NCBI GenBank assembly: GCA_948567375.1
Contig: OX419756.1
Coordinates: forward strand, 2,857,001-2,921,000
Direction of reading: 5' to 3'
DNA length: 64,000 nt
Origin: Lunularia cruciata
Taxonomy: Eukaryota > Streptophyta > Marchantiopsida > Lunulariales > Lunulariaceae
The translations under genes and the position numbers were made by a program. The notes beneath the pieces are model-generated. The model was not told the origin of the DNA. It made no database searches and worked only from the letters and a program-made list of their open reading frames with translations. This document shows, piece after piece, positions 38,986 to 47,500 of this stretch (position 1 is the stretch's first letter; every line of letters starts with the position of its first letter).

Positions 38986-40585
38986 AAAAAATTCCATATG
39001 AAACCTTCATTTTTTATAGTAAATTTTATAAATGTATCTATTTTGGTTTATGGGACCCAATAAATAAATTTATAGGATTTTTACAGGAATCTCTGGTTCT
39101 TATTCACACCCATTCTTGAAATGCCCTCATATGCATACTATTTCATGAATGTAAAGACATAGAGTGGAGACTTGGACTTGGTGGTATCCACATGTGATCT
39201 TCAAATTATTAATACACTAAAAAATTTCTATTACAATCACCTCTACCTACGTTTTTCAACAGATTTAATCAAGAGAAGTCTTGGATGAAAAATCTAAAGT
39301 TCTAAAGGTGCAACGTGATTTTACTTTTTTTTTTGGGTGATACTCTTGTTAATCATAAATCCTAAAACTCAAACCTTAAACTTAAATATATTGCCTACAC
39401 CATTGGGTTAGGCATTGTTTGACCAAAACCCCAAACATGATATAACTTGGAGACAGTTACACGCCAACTATTCTTGTTATATAAAGATTGATTCAACCAA
39501 AACCCCAAGCCATTGGTCAACCAAAACCTACCCACGTTGGATATAATCTGCTAGTGGTTATATCTCAACTCTATGCCCCGTTGTAGAGATGGATGTGGTT
39601 GCACCTTAACTCTTGCATGGTGTGATGAATGTAGTGTGATGCCAAGGTATTGAGATGCACTTAATTATTGGTTTTGTTAACATTTTTTTAAGCAATTTCA
39701 TGTTTTATGTTAAACATAGATGCCATTTGGGCATTGAGAAAAAATTCTACATGCTCGGAGATTGGTTAGTATCACTCACAATTTATCATTGAGATAATTG
39801 AAGTAGGGTTTAGCACTTTAGTCTATTCAAGCTATTGAAGCAAGGTATATTGATCTATGCTTATTCTTCTCTAAGTGTTTGTGGCATAGAGCTTCAATGC
39901 AAATACTATGTAATCAATAATGAAAGACTCAAGATTCTTGACATCAAATCCAACAAACATTGTGTATGGAAATAATAATTCTTTCACCAAATAAGGTTTC
40001 TTCAGATGGGATGAGGATTGAAGCTTGTAGATTAGAATTCACTCGTCATAGGCGTCTTGGAGTGTTTGCTTGATGGATACAAGGGTATAACAACTCTTCC
40101 GTATTTTTGGTATGATGAGAAGGTCTAAAGGTTTCTAAGCTTGTGAAAATGAATATTGTAATCAACTTCAATTACGGTGGTTGAACGATTAAAAGATATA
40201 CAGATTGTTGTAGACATGAAGGTTGTTAAACTATTGAAAGATATAAAGATTGTTGTTGAACGATCGAAAGATATAGAGATTGTTGTGGACATGAAGATGC
40301 CACTGATTGACTGTAGAAAATATATATACCAGTAGATTAGGTTGTTTCTATATACAATTAAATATCTCAATTTATCACAATTTATCTATCGTGATCATCT
40401 TGTTGATAATTTCTAAAACATTTAGGATTTCGGTCGTCTGATAGCACTACATATTGTCAATTTCCAAATGGAGGGCATGATTCCATTACCTCTCTCAATG
40501 TGTTATTAATGTGCAAAATGAATAACTTTAAATGATCATGAGCTGCTCAGATTATGTGGCTAGAAGTTTATGATATTAAACATTG
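38986..40585. repeat. Repeat block Q, copy 3, middle part
   Basis: Continues the Q block after the old insertion, matching about 6640-8390 (AAATTGTAAAA, GTGATATAACTTGGA, GCCCCGTTGTAGAGATGG lines). It has one unit of the 219-bp repeat, and a local triplication of GATTGTTGTGGACATGAAG-like sequence at about 40190-40300. It stops at 40585, where the young element is inserted. No gene. Confidence 0.6.
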
Positions 40586-40638
40586 TGTCGTGCGTATATA
40601 CATCGCTACACAACATACATCGCTGTCAACATCATACA

Positions 40639-40647
40639 CTATAAAAG
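40639..40647 (+). promoter_or_regulatory. Antisense TATA-like box in LTR
   Basis: CTATAAAAG in the plus orientation, opposite to the element's coding strand; repeated at 41200-41208. A second plus-strand box (CTCTATAAACTG) lies near 40755-40766. In element sense I see no TATA box as good. Function is inferred from the motif only. Confidence 0.3.
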
Positions 40648-40881
40648 CACAACTCACACATAAGTCATACATAGACTCTAAAGTGCCACAATAATCAGAT
40701 TGCTTAACAATTCAACTCAACTCAACTCAACTCAGATCAGTACTTGATCTGTCACTCTATAAACTGCCAACAACTGGGCACTGATTACAGTCAAGCCACA
40801 CCCACTCAAGCATAGAGAATCCAGGTGACGCTCGCCGGCCTCTGTCCACCATAGCCAGGAACTCGAAGGCTCAACATCAGA

Positions 40882-40907
40882 GAAGTGAGCTCTCTGGAGC
40901 TCACTTC
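40882..40907. other. Perfect 11-bp inverted repeat in LTR
   Basis: GAAGTGAGCTC, a 4-nt loop, then GAGCTCACTTC. Present in all young LTR copies (also about 50261-50286 and 54863-54888) and partly decayed in the old copy near 36270-36295. Nearby is a second small palindrome (CACTGGA AC TCCAGTG). It could be an RNA hairpin or a factor-binding site. Confidence 0.6.
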
Positions 40908-41146
40908 GAAACTATACCCCCTGGACTCGAGCTAGCCCTGAAACCCTAACGGTCCCGCTGACGGCACACTCGACGGTGCAAATGGTGCAAAGTGACGGTG
41001 GGCCCCACCGTGAAGTCAGTACCCCGAACACGAAATCTAACCGTCGGAAAGTAGTCCCTGAGAAACAGCTAGAATAACTCTAACTACCATCACTGGAACT
41101 CCAGTGTCCGAGCATCTAGATGCGGAACTACAAATGGCATGACAGC

Positions 41147-41253
41147 TGTCGTGCGTATATACATCGCTACACAACATACATCGCTGTCAACATCATACAC
41201 TATAAAAGCACAACTCACACATAAGTCATACATAGACTCTAAAGTGCCACAAT
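41147..41253 (-). repeat. Extra copy of the 107-bp LTR 3' segment
   Basis: Essentially identical to 40586-40692 at a 561-bp offset. It sits between the polypurine tract and the start of the 3' LTR, separated from the LTR by GC. A normal LTR element has the LTR start directly after the tract. The remains of a second LTR whose main body was lost would explain it. Confidence 0.85.
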
Positions 41254-41262
41254 CGCCCCCCT
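41254..41262 (-). promoter_or_regulatory. Polypurine tract
   Basis: On the minus strand the sequence reads GCTAGGGGGGCG just before the LTR-derived segment. This is the expected place and composition for the primer of plus-strand DNA synthesis in an LTR retrotransposon. Confidence 0.65.
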
Positions 41263-41309
41263 AGCTGGCGGTTAGGTCCCTCTAACTCCAGATAGCCATC
41301 TACTCTAAG

Positions 41310-41400
41310 TATATGGTATACCCTCTAATGGGCAAAGATCAGGAGGCCGGGTGCTATGGAGCCCCATCGTTAGTCGCCTGTCTGCAATCTATACCATATA
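41310..41400 (-). other. Inverted repeat in the element's 3' untranslated region
   Basis: TATATGGTATA at 41310-41320 and TATACCATATA at 41390-41400 are perfect 11-bp complements enclosing 69 bp that contain a GC-rich core (GGGTGCTATGGAGCCCC). The structure begins about 20 bases after the PHD stop codon. It could stabilise or package the genomic RNA. Confidence 0.5.
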
Positions 41401-41420
41401 AAGAATGAACTAGCTATAGG

Positions 41421-42200
41421 TCAAGTACATCTAGGACATAACCACTGTCCCTGAGGAACCACCGTGAGGGGAGGAGTCATACATGCCATATGCCATCCTC
41501 TCGAACAGCTATCACACACTAACATAGTAGCAGCTCCACCAGAAGAGCCACATAACATACACCTCAAGCCTGCACGTACAAGTGCCAAGCTTGGGTCCAT
41601 AGTACCATCAATGTTTGGGAGGTGGCATGGCGCACAATTGCGCACATGATCCTTCCAAACAACACCATCACGTCCTTCTAACACAAGGACTCCAGATGGC
41701 AAAACCTCGCACACTCTCAAGATAGTGCGGCCTGTAGAAACATCAAGTGTCGTCGGTGCTGTCTGCTGTAGATATACATAGTCGCCTGGATGAAATCGAC
41801 GGATCGAGGGTCTATAACCTCCTCCTCGAATGGTAGCATAGCGTAAAGTATCTCTATGCTGAGCAATCGCCAAGTTCTCGAAGGCCATCGGCATCACTCT
41901 CTGAAAGATCTCTGCCCGCTGAGAACATGCGCTCATCCATACATCAGGGTCATCCAAGTCCAAAACTATAGTAGCATCTCGACAAATGGCTGCAGGTAAA
42001 TCTGGATCTCGTCCATAGAGTAGAAAGTATGGAGAGAAGGATGCTAAGGAGGCTTGCTGGCTGAACCGATAGCCCATGGCCAACCAAGGTAACTGGAGAT
42101 CCCAATCTCCCAAGTGGCCTCTCTGCAAACCATACTTTTGCAATCCTCTCTTCACCGTCTGAACCACTCTCTCTGCTAAGCCATCTGCCTCAGGGTGATC
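41421..42200 (-). CDS. Integrase C-terminal part fused to a PHD finger
   Basis: End of the element polyprotein, in the same frame as the RT/integrase segment and separated from it only by the TGA at 42201-42203. It begins with DHPEADGLAER, whose Glu (codon 42173-42171) is the last residue of the integrase D,D-35-E triad. It then holds the integrase C-terminal domain (SPYFLLYGRDPDLP, then FHPGDYVYLQQ, a GPY/F-like segment). The last 45 residues are a PHD finger. No chromodomain is present. The nearest in-frame start is a GTG inside the integrase domain, so the part is probably made only as polyprotein. Membership in Ty3/gypsy integrase is secure; the effect of the TGA is discussed in the findings. 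Confidence 0.88.
   Translation of the reverse strand, partial: DHPEADGLAERVVQTVKRGLQKYGLQRGHLGDWDLQLPWLAMGYRFSQQASLASFSPYFLLYGRDPDLPAAICRDATIVLDLDDPDVWMSACSQRAEIFQRVMPMAFENLAIAQHRDTLRYATIRGGGYRPSIRRFHPGDYVYLQQTAPTTLDVSTGRTILRVCEVLPSGVLVLEGRDGVVWKDHVRNCAPCHLPNIDGTMDPSLALVRAGLRCMLCGSSGGAATMLVCDSCSRGWHMACMTPPLTVVPQGQWLCPRCT
41427..41561 (-). other. PHD finger domain
   Basis: Complete C4HC3 zinc signature: C-x2-C (CMLC), C-x2-C (CDSC), H-x2-C (HMAC), C-x2-C (CPRC), with the conserved Trp two residues before the seventh ligand (QWLCPRC). This order and spacing are those of PHD fingers, not RING (C3HC4). PHD fingers usually bind histone H3 tails. Here it occupies the position of the chromodomain in chromoviral integrases, so a role in choosing integration sites is a reasonable inference. 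Confidence 0.85.
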
Positions 42201-44534
42201 TCAGGATGTAGTACGATGATCAATCAAAGCCTTGTCACACAAGACCTGAAACTCTCCCAAGAACTCTGTATCCTGATCAGTCAAAACCTCAGCTGGTGCA
42301 CCGAAATGACTAAGAACTCGATCCAGGAACGAGTAAGCTGTCCCTTCACTAGACTTGTCGGGAAGTGCCACCAACTCAATCCACTTGGAGAAGTGCTCCA
42401 CCATCACCAAAACATACCGATGATGTCTCACAGTCAGCGGTAAAGGTCCGGCGAAGTCCAAACTCCAACGGTAACCCAATCCCATGATAGGTAATGGGTG
42501 TAACTGTGGCGTAAGAGCATTGAATGATGCTCTAACTCGGTCACAAACCACACATCTGGCAACAAACTGCTGTACCTCGGTCTGCATACCGCGCCACCAA
42601 TAATGACTCTGGAGTAAGCTATATGTACGCTTTACTCCAAAATGTCCTAGCTCCTCATGAGCATGACGGACCAACTGTGGTCTCTGTGATGGAAGTGGTA
42701 CTACTCGCACTCTACCATCCTCCCATACACGCAAAAGGTGTCTACCCTCCAATCTGAACCGTCTGGCTTGCTGAAGAACACGGTCTCTCTCCTTGGCCCC
42801 AACTGTGCCACCCACAACACCAGTGCGAAGATAGTCCATCACTAAGACATCATCATGAATGTCTCGCTGAACTGTACCAATATCTTCACTCTCTGGATCT
42901 GTGACTTCAATAACTCCTCCTGTATGCGCTGAGAGAGATACCACCAATGTCTCTGCAAATATACACAGAAAGGCTGATGCATGCCAACCTGGCACCATCT
43001 CCTCATCTGTCTCACCATGCCAACGTGCTCCGGTCTGATCCTGCTGGCTGGGACATGGGTTTCTACTCAACCCATCTGCATCACGGTTCACCACTCCAGG
43101 TCTGTGAACAACCGTGAAATCATACTCCTGTAAAATCAGAGCCCATCGTGCAAGCTTCCCTGAAAGCTTGTCGGACTCCATCAACCACTTCAGCGGCTGA
43201 TGATCAGTGATGAGAGTGAAGGGGTTACCAAATAGGTAACATCGGAAATGTGCTACTGCCCAAACTGCTGCCAAGCACTCTCCCTCATATGAACTATACT
43301 TCGCCTCCGCTGAATTGTTGGAGCGACTAGCATAGGCCACCACAAACTCCTTCTCCTCATCATCATGCTGGGTGAGCACCGCTCCAAGCCCCAACATACT
43401 CCAATCAGTGTGAACCTGAAATGGTCGTCCCCTGATCGGTCTCCTCAAAATAGGAGCAGATGTCAACCTCTCCTTGAGCTCTACAAAAGCTCTCTCCTGC
43501 TCATTTCCCCAACACCACTCTTGTGTAAGCTTGGTCAGCTTCGTCAAGGCCTTGGCAATGGCACTAAATCCTCTAACATAGCGGCGATAGAAGTTTGCCA
43601 ACCCAAGGAATGCTCGCACTCTGCTCACATCCGTAGGTCGAGGAATACGTGCAATAGCCTCCACCTTGGTCTGCTGAACACCAAGTCCTCCGGGGTAGAT
43701 AGTGTGACCCAAATACTCAACCTGCTCATGGAAGAACCTACACTTCCCAGGATGTAATTTGAGTCCATGAGATCTCAACCTCTCAAACACCTCCAACAAC
43801 TGTCGCTCATGCTCCTCCACAGTAGTGCTATACACCAAAATGTCATCAATATAGCACCGAGCAAAATCCAGTCCAGCTAGGATCCTATCCATGACCCTTT
43901 GGAACTCAGCAGGAGCGTTCTTCAACCCAAATGGTAAGAACCTCCACTGATATAACACATCCTTGCCGTGAGGATCAATAGCCCAAAATGCTGTCTTGGA
44001 CTTATCCTCCTCCCTGATCGGCAACTGATGATATCCCGCTCGAAGATCCAAAGTACTGAAGACTTTTGCATGCCCAATCGCATCAAAAATCTCCTCCGGT
44101 GTAGGCATGGCATACCGATCAGCCCTGGTCTGTCGGTTGATAGGACGGTAATCTCCACACATCCGCCTATCTGTATAGTTGCCATGCATATCCTTCTTGG
44201 CTGGCATCACTGTCGCTGATGCATACTCTCCATGTGAAATCTCCACCAAACCAGCCTCAAAAAGGTCACTACTCCGGCTCTGAATCAATGTCCTCTCCAT
44301 CTCACTATATCGATAAGGACGTCGGAAAACAGGTGTGTCGCTAGTCAGCTCAATCCGTATACCAGGTCCCTTCAGAGCACCCAAATCCTTCATACTGAAG
44401 GCAAAACAACTCGTGTGACTCCTCAAGAACCTCCAAACCCTCCGTCTTTCCTCTCCAGTAAGCTTGGGTCCAAGATCTGGCTCCCAAGTATCCTCTGTAA
44501 CTATAGTAGGAGTGGAAGACGTACTGACTGGCTG
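42201..44534 (-). CDS. Reverse transcriptase, RNase H and integrase (N-terminal and core)
   Basis: Middle of the polyprotein, open from the codon after the UAG at 44537-44535 and in the same frame as gag. RT: MCGDYRPIN, STLDLRAGYHQL, FLPFGLKNAPAEFQ and the catalytic YIDDILVYS (43853-43842). RNase H about 43424-43062: HTDWSMLGLGAVL (Asp), YEGECLAAVWA (Glu), ITDHQPL (Asp) and RDADGLSR (Asp). Integrase: HHCC zinc module (HEELGH ... CVVC), first catalytic Asp in SLDFAGPLP and second in LTDQDTEF. A TGA at 42203-42201 stops the frame between the second Asp and the Glu. All enzyme motifs are otherwise intact. There is no ATG near the beginning, so expression probably needs readthrough or polyprotein synthesis from gag. 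Confidence 0.92.
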   Translation of the reverse strand, partial: QPVSTSSTPTIVTEDTWEPDLGPKLTGEERRRVWRFLRSHTSCFAFSMKDLGALKGPGIRIELTSDTPVFRRPYRYSEMERTLIQSRSSDLFEAGLVEISHGEYASATVMPAKKDMHGNYTDRRMCGDYRPINRQTRADRYAMPTPEEIFDAIGHAKVFSTLDLRAGYHQLPIREEDKSKTAFWAIDPHGKDVLYQWRFLPFGLKNAPAEFQRVMDRILAGLDFARCYIDDILVYSTTVEEHERQLLEVFERLRSHGLKLHPGKCRFFHEQVEYLGHTIYPGGLGVQQTKVEAIARIPRPTDVSRVRAFLGLANFYRRYVRGFSAIAKALTKLTKLTQEWCWGNEQERAFVELKERLTSAPILRRPIRGRPFQVHTDWSMLGLGAVLTQHDDEEKEFVVAYASRSNNSAEAKYSSYEGECLAAVWAVAHFRCYLFGNPFTLITDHQPLKWLMESDKLSGKLARWALILQEYDFTVVHRPGVVNRDADGLSRNPCPSQQDQTGARWHGETDEEMVPGWHASAFLCIFAETLVVSLSAHTGGVIEVTDPESEDIGTVQRDIHDDVLVMDYLRTGVVGGTVGAKERDRVLQQARRFRLEGRHLLRVWEDGRVRVVPLPSQRPQLVRHAHEELGHFGVKRTYSLLQSHYWWRGMQTEVQQFVARCVVCDRVRASFNALTPQLHPLPIMGLGYRWSLDFAGPLPLTVRHHRYVLVMVEHFSKWIELVALPDKSSEGTAYSFLDRVLSHFGAPAEVLTDQDTEFLGEFQVLCDKALIDHRTTS

Positions 44535-44537
44535 CTA
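44529..44537 (-). promoter_or_regulatory. In-frame UAG-CAG-CCA between methyltransferase and RT
   Basis: The stop ending the gag-protease-methyltransferase segment is UAG followed by CAGCCA, which fits the CARYYA context of tobamovirus-type leaky stops, and the frame stays open beyond it. A programmed readthrough that limits Pol relative to Gag would make sense. The same UAG-CAG-CCA occurs in the duplicate gag (52217-52209) where the other copy reads CAG, so a simple CAG-to-TAG mutation is the alternative. Confidence 0.45.
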
Positions 44538-47500
44538 CACTGGGCCCTTGGGAGCAATGGTGTCATGCTCCCGACCACTAGAGGTCCCAACCTCGGTGTG
44601 AAAAACTCCCTCCACTCTGGCTGCAAGCTCCATACGTCCTCTGGCTGCATCCCATGTGGACCAAGGGTGTAATCCAAGTAGCCCACGCTCACCTGGATGG
44701 ACTCCAAGTAGACCACTCTCCCTAGTAGCTACTGGATGTGTCCCAAGAATACCATGTCCACTCGGTCCATCGCCCCCAGCATGTGCCTGAATCGTCTCGA
44801 TAGGCACAGGGCTCACAAGTGTCTGAGTGGTGATGCCTATCAAGCGCATCCTACGCTGCTCTGCCAAACCAAGGCTCACAATCCAGGTCAAACAGTTCAG
44901 GTCCATAGCCTGACCTAACACCTGACGCCTGGATGCCTCTGACACTGCTGGAACAGCGGTAATACCGGTGCGAAAACCCATCGCCCGCTCTCTCTCATCA
45001 GCATTGGGCTCCACCAACTGCTGTAACTGTGAGTCCCAAACAAGTCCAGGTCCTCCCTCTCGAAAAGCATGAGAGCTTGGGAAACTCATGAGTGTGGGAA
45101 ATGCAGCTCTAGGCTGTCCAACTAGGTTCACCACTGCCATAGGTGACCTATCAGCCACTACCACTGTCTGAGACTGACGTCCAGCATCCAAGATATCATC
45201 AACAAGAATGTGGTCTAGTCGCTGAATCCCATCATAACTACGCTGTAGAACCTCTCTGGGTAAAAGGTTCGTCCACCAAAGACGAAGACGATGAGCTCGT
45301 GATCCCACTCTGGCTGCATCTAACAATACAGCAGGTCCCATCCAAGAATGGACCTGATGTGTACTCACCACCACTCTAGTGCAAGAATCACCCATCAATG
45401 GAACGTTCTCCAAAAGGTAAGCTGGAGAAACAGACTGATGAACCTGGAGATGTCGTAGTATCCGTAACATCTCCCAAAACACACCAGAACAAGGATCCTG
45501 AAGACCCAAACCGCGGCCCGCACGTGTATGTCCCTGACATGGCCATCCAGAAATCACCAAGTGAACAGGCCCATGTCTCTCTAGGTCATGCGCCCCCAGT
45601 AAGGAAATGTCTCCTGGTAAGGCCTTCTGGTAACCTATGACTGCTGACATCGGTAATAACTCCGGATACCGATAGGCCAAGTGTGCCACATGATGTAGAG
45701 AGACTCGCCTATCAGTCTCATCTCTCTCTACATACAAGTACCTCTGTACTCGGATACCCGCCTGTAATACCGCAGCTAGTCCGGTGCTGATCCCACCAAA
45801 CAACTCCAATAGGCATATCCCCTCTACTGGATACTGCCAAGCAATGAGTGTGGTATCAAGAGGTGTCAAAGCAATCGCCTCTGGAGGCTCATCCTCACTC
45901 TCATCCCCTGATGGTACGAAGGCTCCACTCCAAGCCTGCTGCACCAACTGATCTGCATGCTGCTGCAATGCCTCCTCTGAACTCCACAATGGAACATCCA
46001 AGGTGGATGGAACAATCCCACTCGTACTCCATAGCCGAGTGATCTCCTCTGGTATTGGAGTATCCTCTGCATGGGCGTTCCCCTCCAACAAGTCACCAGG
46101 CCAAGTAACTGCACCGCTGAAAGCCAAAACTGATGCTGCCATGGTCCCGGACTGTAGTGAGCCAAGACTGCCACTACTGAAGCGTACTGGTAGGCGACAT
46201 ACCCGTCCCTCACCAGACTGCCAACCAGGTCTATAAGAGGCTGTCTCCTCCCAATAGTCAATACTGAAACCCATATGGTATAACACTGCTCCCCCAACTA
46301 GCACATCATAGGACTCAGCTATCGTCGCAATAGCTTGAGCTCTCACCACCGAGCTATTAGTCGGATGACCAGGCTGAACCTGGACAACAAGCTCTCCACG
46401 TGTGATGTACTGTGTCGAACCACCACCAAGAGATGTCTGGATCTGAAATGGACACCTCTCCACATCGGTCTTCCGTAACTCCAGACCAACAACTGCAGCC
46501 TTCCCCAACATAAGGGGCTGCGCACCAGAGTCTAACAAGACTCTCTGTGGTGTATAGACCTTCCCTGAAGGTCCCACCAAACGAAAAATCCCCCTCTGGT
46601 TATCCAATAGGACAACACCAGGTGTAAACTGCGCTCTCTCAAAGGCCGGTCTAGCTGGCAACTCCTCCAGTCTAGCCGCTGCTGCCTGCCATAAACCACT
46701 GGTCGCTGAACGGATCCCATGCTCCTCAAACAAGTCAGCTCCACTACCAACCACCTCTGCTCTAGTAGTAGGAACTGCACCATCCCTACTCTCACACAAC
46801 GTGGCAGCCAACCGGAACACTGGGGCTGGGTCAACTCCCAATGTAAACATGTCACTGGCTGAAAATAAAGGATGCCGCATAATCAGCTGAGCCGCCCCCA
46901 ACATCATGCTAGACTCAGTCTGTGTAGTAGCAGGTGGCTGACTAGCAGGTATTCCATCAGGTACTCCATCACCACCTACCACACCTGCACTGGGACGTCT
47001 AGGAACCATGGATGTCGTCTGCAATGCCTCAGATAGCGTGAAAGACTGGGGAAGTCTGACCTGTCTCCCAACCTCTCCTCTCTGTGGGTCCAACTCCACT
47101 GATGCTCCTCTAGGCTCTGGAGCACGTACTGCACTCCTAGTCACTGCTGCAAATGCATCCACCTGTGCTGCTCCGCACATGAAGTCCAAAGCATCTCTAT
47201 CACGAGCATATGAGGTGGAAGCCTCAGCACCTGAATCTGATCTCCTATGAGCAATAGCCATACTAGCCAATCTCTGCTCCAACTGCTCAATCCGAGTAGC
47301 CATAGCTATGTCAGAAGTAAGGGCAGGTACTGCACCCCTACTAGGTGTAGATCCTCTACCACCACCTCTACCACCTCGTCCTCCATGAACTGGAGCTCCT
47401 CTACTACCTGCCATAGCAGCCCTACCACTCCGTAACTCCGGGTGTAGGTCAAAACACCGGTCACTAGTATGACCAAATCTATGGCAGTGCTCACACTGCC

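Larger units (their letters stand above)
40586..41144 (-). repeat. 3' LTR of the young element
   Basis: In element sense it runs TGTCATGCC... (41144) to ...GCACGACA (40586), 559 bp with TG/CA ends. The first 452 bp match the 5' LTRs at 50068-50513 and 54670-55124. The last 107 bp (40586-40692) are absent from those 5' LTRs but present at the 3' end of the old copy (38985). It contains a perfect 26-nt hairpin and a tract of CAACT repeats. Confidence 0.85.

Noticed and set aside
41427..41561. RING finger
   Set aside because: Ligand order is C4HC3 with a Trp before the last Cys pair, which is PHD-like; RING is C3HC4.
44874..45827. DRM-type plant methyltransferase
   Set aside because: DRM enzymes have permuted motifs with VI-X before I; here motif I comes first and X last.
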